From assembly GCF_030717995.2 (NCBI RefSeq), contig NZ_CP157743.1, positions 62,001 to 126,000 of the forward strand: a stretch of DNA of 64,000 bases, given 5' to 3'. This stretch comes from Methylomarinum sp. Ch1-1 (GTDB taxonomy: Bacteria > Pseudomonadota > Gammaproteobacteria > Methylococcales > Methylomonadaceae). The position numbers were made by a program, and so were the translations under genes. Under the pieces are notes generated by a model. The model made no database searches and was not told the origin of the DNA. It was given only the letters and a program-made list of their open reading frames with translations. This document shows positions 17,450 through 26,571 of the stretch, in pieces (positions within the stretch are counted from its first letter, which is position 1; every line of letters begins with the position of its first letter).

Positions 17450-18732
17450 CGCCAAGCCTCCAGTCGCTCCGCCCATGATGCAAGGCGCCGGTCAGCGGGG
17501 AAAAAGTGGTGATAATGAAACACCGAACTCTTGGTTTTTTCGTACAAATAATGCGGCCCGCGGTCCATTTTCCGGGCGCCCGGCCGGCCGGAAAAGCGCC
17601 AGCTTTCTTCCCCCTGGCAGGCGAGAAACCAATCGGCCGGTGTTATTCCGAACACCGCTTTGAAATCGAAAGGCCTTTTCGGCTCCCGCAGTACACTTCG
17701 ATAATGGGCGGTTAACTGATGGGCGGTGTTTTCGATCGAGAATCGTTTGCGAACATCGCGCGCGGCATCGACCGACATCCTAAGCCTTTCGGCGTGATCT
17801 CGGCTCAGGCGCTCGATCGCGTCGGCAAAGCCTTGCGGGCCGTCGACGATTAACCCCGTTTCTTGATGTTTGACCAGGCAACTTTCCGCCGGGTTGTTCA
17901 TGACCACCGGCACGACGCCCATGGCCATCGCTTCCAACAGCGCGTTTTCGGTCGTGCCGTAATGCAGCGGATTGAGCAAATAAGCGAAGATGTCCAATGT
18001 CCTCAGTTCCGCCGCCACATCGGCGACATAGCCCTTGAGCTGCAATCGCCCCGCCAGACCTCTGGCGCCCGCATCCGCGAGCAGGGGGCCTGCGGCGTCG
18101 GAATCGCCGAAAACTAGTAAACGGAACGCCGGATTTTTGACTGCAGCAAGGTAATCCAACAGGTCGGGATGCAACTTGGCATAGTTCAACGTGCCGACGT
18201 AGCCGGTTAGCGGCGGTCTGCCGCCGCTTCGCACCGGGGCCGGCGGCATGTCGTCGAAACCGCCCGAGCTGAATACGACGGCCACCCGTCGCCGATCCAA
18301 CTCGTCGAGCGCGGCCAGGCCGGGACTTCGCCAGGAACAGGGAGAACTCAACAGAAAGCGGTGCGGCAGCCTTGCAAAAGAAGACGGAATCTCGGGCGCG
18401 TGCAAACCCGAGACATGGCTCCAAACAATCAAGCGCATCACCGGCAGCTCTCCCCACGCCAGCAGTTCGGCCAATGCCGGATGATGCCACCATTCCAACT
18501 GTACGATATCGGCGGATTCGGCGTAACGGCGCAATTGCTCAGGGTCGGCGCCGACCTCGACGCGGCCGCCGTGGCGCCGAACATGGTCGACGAACTGGCG
18601 TTTTTCGGGAGGTTCCAGAATAGCGACGGTATGCTGCACTCCGTCTTGGCGCTTGGCCGAAAACTCGACCAGCCGAGACAACACCTTTCCCACGCCACCG
18701 CCTAAGTGGGCCGTGATGTGGAGCACCTTCAT
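17446..18732 (-). CDS. GT4-family glycosyltransferase
   Basis: This 428-residue GT-B enzyme starts MKVLHITAHLGGGVGKVLSR, a typical GT4 N terminus with a glycine-rich loop. The second Rossmann domain carries LEAMAMGVVPVVMNNPAESC and GLIVDGPQGFADAI, the donor-binding region. It is expected to move a sugar from a nucleotide donor onto the growing glycan in the cytoplasm. It is joined by ATGA overlaps to the B12 radical SAM gene upstream and the FkbM gene downstream, so it is part of a tightly coupled translation unit. Confidence 0.85.
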   Translation of the reverse strand: MKVLHITAHLGGGVGKVLSRLVEFSAKRQDGVQHTVAILEPPEKRQFVDHVRRHGGRVEVGADPEQLRRYAESADIVQLEWWHHPALAELLAWGELPVMRLIVWSHVSGLHAPEIPSSFARLPHRFLLSSPCSWRSPGLAALDELDRRRVAVVFSSGGFDDMPPAPVRSGGRPPLTGYVGTLNYAKLHPDLLDYLAAVKNPAFRLLVFGDSDAAGPLLADAGARGLAGRLQLKGYVADVAAELRTLDIFAYLLNPLHYGTTENALLEAMAMGVVPVVMNNPAESCLVKHQETGLIVDGPQGFADAIERLSRDHAERLRMSVDAARDVRKRFSIENTAHQLTAHYRSVLREPKRPFDFKAVFGITPADWFLACQGEESWRFSGRPGARKMDRGPHYLYEKTKSSVFHYHHFFPADRRLASWAERLEAWR

Positions 18733-20387
18733 AAGGCGTTCGAAACTCCGCGACCGGCCTCGTAATCCGCCAATAAGCCATGCCTGACGGCTTGCTCATG
18801 CCACCACGGATCGCTGGCGACGATATGCTCGAAACGACGCGTCGCCCGGGCTGCCAAATCCTGTTCGCCGACTCCGCCATAAGCCCTGGCCAACGCCTGG
18901 TGGGCGAACGCATGCTCCGGATATTTGGCCGCCACATTCCGAAAATACTTGATGGCGGTCTCGTAGTTTCCCGAAGCCAGATTATAGTTGTGCACGAAAT
19001 TGACGCTCAGGTTCATTTGATAAGCGGTATCCTCGATCTGCTCCGGATCGACCCCCGGCGCCCGAATGACCGACTTGGTGTTTACATGGTCGAGAAAATT
19101 ACTCTCGCGGATATAACCCTGCTCGACGCAGATCTCGTGCAACCGACTGCCGAAGATGGGGATGGCGCAAAAAATATGAGCCCAATCGAATCCGACATCC
19201 AGCAGTAAATCGAGCGTCTGCCGGCGGTGTTCCGGCATTTCGCCGGGCAGCCCCAAGACGATAAATACGTGGCTTTGCACGCCGTGGCGGCGCAGCATTT
19301 CGACCTTGTCCTTGACCAAACCGATTTTCAAGGGCTTTTTGATGATTTTGTTGAGCACGTAGTCGGAGCCGGATTCCACCGCCAGAGCCACCGTGGACAC
19401 TCCGGCCCGGCTGAAAAGCTCGGCGATTTCTTCGTCGATGGCATACACCGCCACGCCGTTGGGAAACTCGATGCGCACCTGCAGCTGCGCCAAGACACGC
19501 AGCACCGCCTTGGCGCGTGACTTGTCAAAGAAAAAATGATCGTCCTCGATGAGCAATACCGTCAGTCCCCAGCGCTCTTTCATCCGCCGTACCTCGGCCG
19601 CGACTCGCTCCACGCTCATCGCCCGCACTTGCCGGCCATGCAAGGCCGGGTTGGAGCAGAACACGCACAGAAACGGGCAGCCGCGCGAAGTATGGACCGC
19701 CATCTCCCGTTTTTTTTCGTCGCTGTAGCGCTTGTCTATCGAACGCGCATTGTAATCGTCGAGATCGACGGTTCCGTAATCCAACATCGGAATATCGTCC
19801 AAGTCCTGAACAAAGGTGTGGCTCGGTATCTTGCCTGCCGCAACGCCTTCACGGGTAATCCACGAAGGATGCTCGTTCAGCAGGACGGACTTGTCGCCGG
19901 CGTCCACCAAATCGCGTAGAGGGATTTCACCTTCCCCCTTGCATATGGCGTCGATATCGGGACAAAGCTCCAGCACCTCTCTGAACGCCGCCGACGGCAA
20001 ACCGCCCCCCGCCACGATCAAAGTCGACGGTAATTGTGCCTGAATCACCCGGGCGATGTCCTGTAAATATCGGAAGGAAACGTTGAATAGAGCGGAGATG
20101 CCCGCCAGCGTCGGTCGGAACGTGCGCACCCGCTCGGCAACGAGCTCGTCGAAACGCGACAAGATCCGATCGGTGTCGCCTTCGGTCACCGCCTGCCGCA
20201 AAGGCAGATTTAGATCGAGGATGTCTATCTCGGGCGAAACGGAACAACGATCCGCCAGGTAGGCATGCAACGATAGAATTCCATAGGGAATCGTAAACGG
20301 CGGCAAGACGCTGGAGCGATTGTCGGCACGGTAATCGTCTACGTTGAAATAAGGGGGGATAATGAACAAAATGCGCTCTGTTGCCAC
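18729..20387 (-). CDS. B12-binding-domain radical SAM enzyme with C-terminal TPR-like region
   Basis: The 552-residue product has an N-terminal cobalamin-binding-type Rossmann domain (about 1-165; STLIVAGGGLPSAAF and AICKGEGEIPLRDL) without a visible DxHxxG base-off motif. The radical SAM core has Cys237, Cys241 and Cys244 (SRGCPFLCVFCSN). Two TPR-like helices lie at about 475-540 (GNYETAIKYFRNVAAKYPEH). Enzymes of this class often methylate unactivated carbon or rearrange substrates. The GTG start at 20387 is chosen for the strong GGAGGGG site just upstream. The product ends in an ATGA overlap with the GT4 gene. The substrate is unknown; a sugar or a peptide are both plausible. Confidence 0.85.
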   Translation of the reverse strand: MATERILFIIPPYFNVDDYRADNRSSVLPPFTIPYGILSLHAYLADRCSVSPEIDILDLNLPLRQAVTEGDTDRILSRFDELVAERVRTFRPTLAGISALFNVSFRYLQDIARVIQAQLPSTLIVAGGGLPSAAFREVLELCPDIDAICKGEGEIPLRDLVDAGDKSVLLNEHPSWITREGVAAGKIPSHTFVQDLDDIPMLDYGTVDLDDYNARSIDKRYSDEKKREMAVHTSRGCPFLCVFCSNPALHGRQVRAMSVERVAAEVRRMKERWGLTVLLIEDDHFFFDKSRAKAVLRVLAQLQVRIEFPNGVAVYAIDEEIAELFSRAGVSTVALAVESGSDYVLNKIIKKPLKIGLVKDKVEMLRRHGVQSHVFIVLGLPGEMPEHRRQTLDLLLDVGFDWAHIFCAIPIFGSRLHEICVEQGYIRESNFLDHVNTKSVIRAPGVDPEQIEDTAYQMNLSVNFVHNYNLASGNYETAIKYFRNVAAKYPEHAFAHQALARAYGGVGEQDLAARATRRFEHIVASDPWWHEQAVRHGLLADYEAGRGVSNAL

Positions 20388-20402
20388 GGCTGCCCCTCCT
20401 CG

Positions 20403-21431
20403 TCAACGCATCGCGTCGGCGGTCGCCGGTTCGATGCGTTCCAACAACGACGCCGCGTAAGCGTCTATATTGTCGGGCAGACAATGGCTCAATTGACCGC
20501 AATCGGCGCAAGTCGAATTATCCATGCGACACCCCCGAAGGTGCGCGATCCGATGCCGCTGCATTGCTTCGCCGTTCCAAATGGCTTTCAGGGTCTCGGT
20601 GCGCGTGTCGCCAACCACCAGCTTGCGCGCCCAGTCGAGAAAACACAAGCTGACCGTGCCGTCGGTGTTCACGGCCATCGAGTAAAAAATATAGGGGCAG
20701 ACCGCCACCTCCCCGATCTCGTTACCGTATATCCCTTCGGTTATCTGGATTCCGGTGCGTTCCTCGACGTCGAAGGTCGGCCAGCAGGGAGCGAAATTTT
20801 CGATGAAAACACGATCGGCGATTTCGCCGAAGGTGTCGAAAAATTGTTGCCTGTCGTCGTCGCTCAGTATATCGCCCGGAATCTTGATGCAAATCTCGCA
20901 ATCGCCTTTACGCTCGTACAATCGCCGAATATTGTCGACGAAACGCTCGAAATCGACTCGGGTCTGGGTGAATTCCCAAAACTGTGCGTCGGACATGCCG
21001 TCGACCGAAATATTGATCCGGTCGATGCCAGCATCCAGAATCGGTCCGACCTTATCGGGGGTAAGCAGATAACCATTGGTCGTCGTATCGATATATTGCA
21101 CATGACCGCTGGCCTTGGCGTAACCGACCATGTCGGCGAAACGGCTATGCAAGAGAGGCTCACCTTCCTTATATAGGCGAAGCACCTTTAACGGATTGTC
21201 GAATTCTCCGAGGTCGTCGATGACTTTTTTATAGACATCGAAATCCAGGCGTCCCTGCCACCGTCCGGTGGACTTGATCAGTTCCCGGTCGCCAGTCGGA
21301 CAGAATGTGCATTGAAAATTACAGGTATTGACCGGATCAATGAAAAGAACGAACGGCGTGCTTAGCGGGATGACGTTTTGCAGCGGTGTGCGGTCTTCGA
21401 GATTGATTCGGGGTTTGACGGTTGCCTTCAT
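20403..21431 (-). CDS. Radical SAM/SPASM-domain protein
   Basis: This 342-residue protein has the radical SAM motif TCNFQCTFC (Cys37, Cys41, Cys44) and a C-terminal SPASM-type domain with several Cys (CPYIFYSMAVNTDGTVSLC, then CRMDNSTCADCGQLSHC) that would hold extra iron-sulfur clusters. SPASM proteins mature peptides or act on surface-glycan and enzyme substrates. It is followed after 15 bases by the B12 radical SAM gene, so the two probably work in one pathway. The ATG at 21431 is the only sensible start. Substrate not identifiable from sequence. Confidence 0.87.
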   Translation of the reverse strand: MKATVKPRINLEDRTPLQNVIPLSTPFVLFIDPVNTCNFQCTFCPTGDRELIKSTGRWQGRLDFDVYKKVIDDLGEFDNPLKVLRLYKEGEPLLHSRFADMVGYAKASGHVQYIDTTTNGYLLTPDKVGPILDAGIDRINISVDGMSDAQFWEFTQTRVDFERFVDNIRRLYERKGDCEICIKIPGDILSDDDRQQFFDTFGEIADRVFIENFAPCWPTFDVEERTGIQITEGIYGNEIGEVAVCPYIFYSMAVNTDGTVSLCFLDWARKLVVGDTRTETLKAIWNGEAMQRHRIAHLRGCRMDNSTCADCGQLSHCLPDNIDAYAASLLERIEPATADAMR

Positions 21432-21451
21432 TGTCTTGTTGGTATTCCTAG

Positions 21452-22198
21452 TCAGATCAATTTATCGGGAGAACCGCAACGAGCATGGATATCCCACCAC
21501 ACTCCGGTCGGTGACCTGCGCTCGTTATCGCGGCTACGAACCTTCTGCTCGTAGAGATGCAAGAACGGTGCCGGCTCATACCACCCACCCGGCACTTGTT
21601 CCCCCAGCGGACCCGAGCTACCAGCCGGAAACCGATGGTTTACCGCCTCATCAGCCAACTCGGCGACCAGGGCTTGATTGGACAACTTAAAACCGTCGTA
21701 GCCCAATGCCGTCAATTTTTCGACATATCGAAAACCGAAACGACAATCCTCCATGCTGATATAGGCAGGAATATAAGGCAGCGGCTCGAGCTGATCGATC
21801 ACGCTTTCGTCCACGCCCTCGACATCGATCTTCAAAAAATAGGGAACGCCGTGCAGGGCAAACAAATGGGCGAGAGGAACGCATTCGACTTGAACAACCT
21901 CTGTCCCGCCTCCGTTGCGATCCGCCCATTGAGACTCCAGACTGCTCCAATGGGAGTTCTCTCTGCTGATATGGAAAGGCATCCGGCCGTACTCGTTCCA
22001 TATCGCCAACTGGTGGATAGATAACCGGCCCGACCTGATTTCACCGTCGAATCTCGCTCTCGCCTCGCTCGCCAACCCGGGATTCGCTTCGACCGCCACC
22101 ACCCGGGCGGCCTTTTTCAGATAATAGGCGGTATCGTCGCCGTTATTCATCCCCATATCGAAAATCAATCCGTTGCTGCACACATATCGCTTTTTCAC
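21452..22198 (-). CDS. FkbM-family methyltransferase
   Basis: This 248-residue SAM-dependent methyltransferase has the short FkbM architecture: GLIFDMGMNNGDDTAYYLKK (motif I), VVAVEANPGLASEA, and the signature YFLKIDVEGVDESVI. The open frame begins with GTG at 22198, preceded by GAGG at 7 bases, 9 bases after the SDR stop. An ATG one base out of frame at 22200 is not used. It is a second, distinct FkbM protein in this operon and lacks the extra N-terminal domain of the other. Likely role: O-methylation of a sugar in the local glycan. Confidence 0.82.
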   Translation of the reverse strand: MKKRYVCSNGLIFDMGMNNGDDTAYYLKKAARVVAVEANPGLASEARARFDGEIRSGRLSIHQLAIWNEYGRMPFHISRENSHWSSLESQWADRNGGGTEVVQVECVPLAHLFALHGVPYFLKIDVEGVDESVIDQLEPLPYIPAYISMEDCRFGFRYVEKLTALGYDGFKLSNQALVAELADEAVNHRFPAGSSGPLGEQVPGGWYEPAPFLHLYEQKVRSRDNERRSPTGVWWDIHARCGSPDKLI

Positions 22199-22207
22199 AT
22201 CGAGTCC

Positions 22208-23107
22208 TCAATCATTATTGTTTGTCGCCGCTTGCCTTAACCGTCTCAATCCGTCCGACAGCTCGATTGCCGGCCGCCATCCCGGCAAACATTCGGCTTC
22301 CTCCCACGGCCTGAAAACTTCCCGCTCACGGTAAGAGCGTGCGCCCCAACGCACCCGCACCGGGTTATCCGGATTCAGGGCATTGAACGAATCGACCAAT
22401 TCCTTAATCGTCACCGCTCTGGCGGAAGGCAGACGATAAATCCTGCGTTCTCCCTTCGCCAGCTCGGGCACTCTGGCGCAGGCAATTTTAAAGCCTTTGC
22501 AAAGATCGTTGATATGGACCAGATGGATACGCTGCTCGCCGCCGGACATATCCAATATGTCGTTCGACTCGGCATATAACTTTAGTAGATTAAGCAATTT
22601 CAGTCTGGGGTCGCCTTCGCCGTAACTGTCGTAAAGATGCAGTTCCAACAAGCGCAACCCCGTCGAACTCAGATAATACTCGGCCAGGGTCGAGAAAGCC
22701 TGTTTAGTCGCCGCATACAGATTAACCGGGCAGTATCCCTCGTTTCGGTAATGTTGCCACGAGGTCCCGGCGTACACCAAGGCGCCGCACCCCGCCTCGC
22801 TCATCGCATCGAGCAAATAGGCGCCGAATTCGACATTCGATTTGACCAATGCGCCAACATCTTCATAGCGATGTTCGGAAACATAATGCGCCGCCAAATG
22901 GACGACCACATCGGGGAGGAATTCGCTTACTGCCTCTCGGAATCCTGCGCCGTTTTCATCGACTGTCCAGGTACGGCTGCAGCTCAAGCCTTCGATCGCG
23001 TTCGACGCTTGCCTCGATAGACAGGCAACTTCATGCTCTTGGGCGAGCAAATAGGGAACTAAATGGGAGCCTAGAAAACCGGTCGCTCCGGTAACTAATA
23101 TCTTCAT
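22208..23107 (-). CDS. NAD(P)-dependent sugar epimerase/reductase (extended SDR)
   Basis: The 299-residue product starts MKILVTGATGFLGSHLVPYL, with the GxxGxxG nucleotide-binding loop, and has the catalytic YxxxK as NLYAATK near residue 140. The frame is open further upstream to 23434, but the ATG at 23107 overlaps the preceding TGA as ATGA and starts exactly at the Rossmann fold. With an RmlC-like epimerase immediately upstream, it may be the final 4-keto reductase of a CDP-deoxyhexose pathway, as AscF is in ascarylose synthesis. That assignment is inferred from context only. Confidence 0.8.
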   Translation of the reverse strand: MKILVTGATGFLGSHLVPYLLAQEHEVACLSRQASNAIEGLSCSRTWTVDENGAGFREAVSEFLPDVVVHLAAHYVSEHRYEDVGALVKSNVEFGAYLLDAMSEAGCGALVYAGTSWQHYRNEGYCPVNLYAATKQAFSTLAEYYLSSTGLRLLELHLYDSYGEGDPRLKLLNLLKLYAESNDILDMSGGEQRIHLVHINDLCKGFKIACARVPELAKGERRIYRLPSARAVTIKELVDSFNALNPDNPVRVRWGARSYREREVFRPWEEAECLPGWRPAIELSDGLRRLRQAATNNND

Positions 23108-23673
23108 GCCGGACGATAAACAAACGGAGACCGGTAATTTTGAAACGGCGGATGAGTTTGATCGCGCTCGGACAAAATCGGACGCTCGGTCGCCCACGGA
23201 ATATCGAGCGAATCCCATCGTATGCCGGAATCGCATGCGGGAGAATAGGTCTTGGATACCTTGTACATCATCGTCGCCTGCTCGCTCAGCGTACAAAAGC
23301 CGTGGGCCAACCCGCTGGGAATGTAAAGCATGTTGCCTGTCTCCGCCGAAATTTCGAACACTTGGTAATGCCCGTAGGTCGGCGAACCGCGTCTCAGATC
23401 GACCACCGCATCCTGTACCTTGCCGTACGCGCAATAAATCAGTTTCACCTGATCATCCGGGGGATGTTGAAAATGCAGCCCCCGAATAACACCCAGCGCC
23501 GATACCGAATAAAATTCTTCGGCGTAGTTAGTTTCCAGCCCCAGCTTTGCAAAACTCGGCTCATGGAATGTTTTAACAAACGCTCCCCGATGATCCTGAA
23601 AGCGGTTCGGCAACAGTTCGACACATCCCGGGATACTCGACTGATTGATCTTGAATAATGCACAAGCGCTCAT
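23104..23673 (-). CDS. RmlC-like dTDP/CDP-4-keto-sugar epimerase
   Basis: This 189-residue cupin has the family landmarks: RGAFVKTFHE, the catalytic-His motif VIRGLHFQHPPDDQVKLI, DLRRGSPTYG, and PSGLAHGFCTLSEQA. RmlC-type enzymes epimerise C3 and/or C5 of 4-keto-6-deoxy nucleotide sugars. No rmlA, rmlB or rmlD is in the window, and the neighbours make CDP-linked sugars, so a CDP-4-keto-3,6-dideoxyhexose (AscE-like 5-epimerase) is a likelier substrate than dTDP-sugar. It follows the RfbH fusion gene by 10 bases. Confidence 0.82.
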   Translation of the reverse strand: MSACALFKINQSSIPGCVELLPNRFQDHRGAFVKTFHEPSFAKLGLETNYAEEFYSVSALGVIRGLHFQHPPDDQVKLIYCAYGKVQDAVVDLRRGSPTYGHYQVFEISAETGNMLYIPSGLAHGFCTLSEQATMMYKVSKTYSPACDSGIRWDSLDIPWATERPILSERDQTHPPFQNYRSPFVYRPA

Positions 23674-23683
23674 AACCGTCTTT

Positions 23684-25291
23684 TCACACTCTCTTGACGA
23701 AGTCCTTCAAACAATCATAAGTGAAATCCAACATGTCCTCACTCAATCCCGGGTACAGTCCCAGCCAGAAACTGTCGTTCATGACCCGGTCGGTGTTGTC
23801 CAGTGCGCCGCTGACCCGGTACTGCCGCCCCGTCATGTAGGGCTGTCGAAGCAAATTGCCGGCAAACAGCAAACGGTTGCCTATCTTGTTTTTAGCCAGA
23901 AAGCTTAACAAATCCACCCGGGAAATCGCCGACGGTCGACGAATAGTCAGGGTGTAACCAAACCACGAGGGAGAGCTATCGGCACTCGCCTCCGGCAGGA
24001 TGAAAAAATCCTCCAATGCCCTGAATCGCCGTTGCAGATGGTCGAAATTTCGTTTTCGCGCGGCGATGAATTGAGGTAGCCGATCGAGTTGGGCCAAGGC
24101 GCAAGCGGCCTGCATGTCAGTAATCTTCAGGTTGTAACCCAAATGTGAATAGGTGTATTTGTGGTCGTAACCGAACGGCAGATCGCCCAGCCGCCACCCG
24201 TAGCGCCGCCCGCAAGTATCGTCGTGACCGGGCTCGCAATAACAATCCCGTCCCCAATCCCTCACGCTTTCGATGATCTTGTTCAGTTTACGGTTCCGGG
24301 TAAAAACGATCCCGCCCTCTCCCATCGTTATCTGGTGGGCCGGATAAAAACTGCAGGTCGCAAGATGGCCGAAGGTTCCGACATGCCGCCCGTTATAGGT
24401 CGAGCCCAGCGCATCGCAACAGTCTTCAATGAGCCACAAGCCGTGTTTTTGCGCAAGTTCGGTGATCACGTCGAGTTCGAACGGATTACCCAGAGTGTGG
24501 GCGAGCATGATCGCTTTGGTTTTAGGCGAAATCGCTTCGGCAACTTTTGCCGGATCGATATTGTAGCTTGAAATCTGGATGTCGACGAACACCGGCACCA
24601 TGCCCAATTGCAGGATTGGATTGACCGTCGTCGGAAAACCGGCAGCCACGGTGATGACTTCGTCGCCAGGCCTTAACGCTTTCTCCCCCAGCTTCGGGGA
24701 AGTCAACGCGGCTAGCGCCAATAAATTGGCTGAAGACCCAGAATTGGTTGTCGAAGCGTAGGCCGCACCGACGAATTCCGCGAAACGTTTTTCAAAAGCT
24801 TCGTTGAAGCGCCCGGTGGTCAACCAACCATCGAGGGCGGCTTCGGTGATTGCGGCAATTTCCCGGTGCCCCACGACCTTGCCCGATACCGGTACCGGCG
24901 TTTTGCCAGGCTCGAATGTCTTTGGTCGATAAGTCTCGTCGCAATAAGGAACGGTCTCCCTGATGACATTATGTCTTAACACGACCCGGAGTTTTTCTCG
25001 ACTCAGCGCGGTGGCTTTGTTTACTACGATTCGGGCGGGAAGCCGATATTGGTTTTCCAACCGGATGTAACCGGCCTTAGGCAGAGGCGGGCAGCCTTCG
25101 GCGTAATCGCCCTCTTCGATTTTAATCGACCAATCCTGTTGACCAGAGCCAACGGTAATAAAAGCGAAGCGTACGTCTCCGTACTGATCTTGAGCACTCA
25201 GCGCCAGCGCCGGCCTTTTTCTACGCGCCGCCGAATCGGTAAACGGAAATGGTAAAACGCAAATATCTCCGGGCGCGATCTCACAGATCAT
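23684..25291 (-). CDS. PemK/MazF-type toxin fused in frame to RfbH (CDP-4-keto-6-deoxyglucose 3-dehydrase, E1)
   Basis: Residues 1-110 form a complete PemK-like domain: GDICVLPFPFTD, RRKRPALALSAQ, FAFITVGSGQ, YIRLENQYRLPARIVVNKAT. From about 113 the protein is RfbH/E1, a PMP- and 2Fe-2S-dependent dehydrase that removes the C3 hydroxyl of CDP-4-keto-6-deoxyglucose. The E1 cluster motif C-X57-C-X1-C-X7-C is exact, ending in CYCEPGHDDTC. The usual PLP lysine is His319 (SFYPAHQIT), as in the family. The first 15-25 residues of normal RfbH are replaced by the toxin. The ATG at 25291 overlaps the antitoxin stop by 11 bases. Fusion by recombination or an assembly error are the alternatives; both halves look intact. 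Confidence 0.88.
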   Translation of the reverse strand: MICEIAPGDICVLPFPFTDSAARRKRPALALSAQDQYGDVRFAFITVGSGQQDWSIKIEEGDYAEGCPPLPKAGYIRLENQYRLPARIVVNKATALSREKLRVVLRHNVIRETVPYCDETYRPKTFEPGKTPVPVSGKVVGHREIAAITEAALDGWLTTGRFNEAFEKRFAEFVGAAYASTTNSGSSANLLALAALTSPKLGEKALRPGDEVITVAAGFPTTVNPILQLGMVPVFVDIQISSYNIDPAKVAEAISPKTKAIMLAHTLGNPFELDVITELAQKHGLWLIEDCCDALGSTYNGRHVGTFGHLATCSFYPAHQITMGEGGIVFTRNRKLNKIIESVRDWGRDCYCEPGHDDTCGRRYGWRLGDLPFGYDHKYTYSHLGYNLKITDMQAACALAQLDRLPQFIAARKRNFDHLQRRFRALEDFFILPEASADSSPSWFGYTLTIRRPSAISRVDLLSFLAKNKIGNRLLFAGNLLRQPYMTGRQYRVSGALDNTDRVMNDSFWLGLYPGLSEDMLDFTYDCLKDFVKRV

Positions 25292-25493
25292 TCCATACGT
25301 CCTCGTCGCGGCTCGCCAATACGTTTTGTGCAAACCCCGAGCGTTCTTGCGCTTTCAACAGGCCGTTTTCGTGGCTCTCGGCCTGGCAGGCGGGCGAGAC
25401 GGCGATTACAACCTGTTGCGATGCGTATTGTGCGAGATTTAATTCGACCAGTCCGTCAGCCGGAACGTTAACAACAAATTTTTCTGCTTTCAT
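25281..25493 (-). CDS. Small antitoxin of the PemK-type pair
   Basis: This 70-residue protein lies immediately upstream of, and overlaps by 11 bases, the PemK-like domain. The N-terminal half (AEKFVVNVPADGLVELNLAQ) is beta-rich. The acidic C terminus ends DEDVWNDL, a tail often seen in antitoxins paired with PemK/MazF toxins, where it would occupy the toxin active site. Overlapping antitoxin-toxin order is the classical arrangement. Here the pair is embedded between rfbG and rfbH. I infer the role from size, tail and position, not from a close family match. Confidence 0.68.
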   Translation of the reverse strand: MKAEKFVVNVPADGLVELNLAQYASQQVVIAVSPACQAESHENGLLKAQERSGFAQNVLASRDEDVWNDL

Positions 25494-25515
25494 GAAGATT
25501 CACTCGATAGGCAAG

Positions 25516-26571
25516 TTAAGCTAAATACTCCCGAATCTGTTTCTGGCAAAAAACCGACATATCGACGCCCGCGCTCTCCGCCCGATACCAATCCACGGTT
25601 TTATCCAAGGCTGTGGGCAACGACCAACGCGGTCGCCAGCCCAACCTGTCGCGGGCTTTAGTGCTGTTTAACCTTAATGCGCCGGCCTCATGAAAGTTCG
25701 GTTTTTCTTCCACGGCCCAATTCGCGTACCGCCATTTCCCGGCGAGAAACTCGACCAGCCATTGGACCTGCCGCATATCGCCCGCCTCGGGCCCGAAATT
25801 CCAGGATTCGGCATACGCATGCCCGCCGTTGAACAATCTTTCCGCCAACAGCAAATAGCCGGATAACGGTTCCAGCACGTGCTGCCACGGCCGAACCGCG
25901 TGTGGATTGCGTATCTTGACGGAACGGTTCTTTTGAAATGCTTCAATCACGTCCGGCACCAGGCGATGTTCGGCCCAGTCGCCGCCTCCGATAACATTTC
26001 CAGCCCTGACACTGGCGATGGCTGCACTCGTGGACTCGAAAAAAAAGGAATGTCGGTAGGAGGCGATCAACAACTCCGCGCAGCCTTTGCTGCTGCTGTA
26101 CGGATCGTGACCGCCCAAGGGATCGTTTTCACGATGCGGCTCACCAGCCTCCATACTCTCGTAACATTTATCGGTCGTCACCATCACCGCGGCGCGAACC
26201 CCTTGGCAGGCCCGAATAGCCTCCAATACGTGCAAGGTTCCCATGACGTTCGTTTGATAGGTTTCGACCGGATGATGGTAACCATAACGCACTAGGGATT
26301 GCGCGGCCATGTGAATCAAGATGTCCGGGTTAATGGCCGACACTGTTTTTTTGACTAGCGAAAGATCGCGAATATCGCCGTGGAGCGATGTCATTCGTTT
26401 GCCGACGTCGGCACGCTCGAATAAATTGGGCTCGGTCGGCGGCAGGCGAGACAAGCCGTAGACATCGGCCTCCAACATCTGCAGCCATAGCGACAGCCAG
26501 CTGCCTTTGAACCCCGTATGCCCGGTAACCAGGACTTTCTTGCCTCGCCAGAAGGTTTCGTTTATTCCCAT
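25516..26571 (-). CDS. rfbG: CDP-glucose 4,6-dehydratase
   Basis: RfbG converts CDP-glucose to CDP-4-keto-6-deoxyglucose, the substrate of RfbH. The 351-residue product has FWRGKKVLVTGHTGFKGSW at the N terminus, the VMVTTDKCYE block, and the SDR pair Tyr/Lys in HDPYSSSKGCAELL. The C-terminal part ends in the KTVDWYRA helix of the family. The ATG at 26571 (MGINETFW) overlaps the end of rfbF by 10 bases and is preferred over the longer frame to 26601. Confidence 0.93.
   Translation of the reverse strand: MGINETFWRGKKVLVTGHTGFKGSWLSLWLQMLEADVYGLSRLPPTEPNLFERADVGKRMTSLHGDIRDLSLVKKTVSAINPDILIHMAAQSLVRYGYHHPVETYQTNVMGTLHVLEAIRACQGVRAAVMVTTDKCYESMEAGEPHRENDPLGGHDPYSSSKGCAELLIASYRHSFFFESTSAAIASVRAGNVIGGGDWAEHRLVPDVIEAFQKNRSVKIRNPHAVRPWQHVLEPLSGYLLLAERLFNGGHAYAESWNFGPEAGDMRQVQWLVEFLAGKWRYANWAVEEKPNFHEAGALRLNSTKARDRLGWRPRWSLPTALDKTVDWYRAESAGVDMSVFCQKQIREYLA

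Noticed and set aside
23108-23434. N-terminal extension of the SDR gene
   Set aside because: The extension is the antisense of the RmlC-like gene's frame region and the Rossmann motif begins at the ATG at 23107, which has an ATGA overlap.
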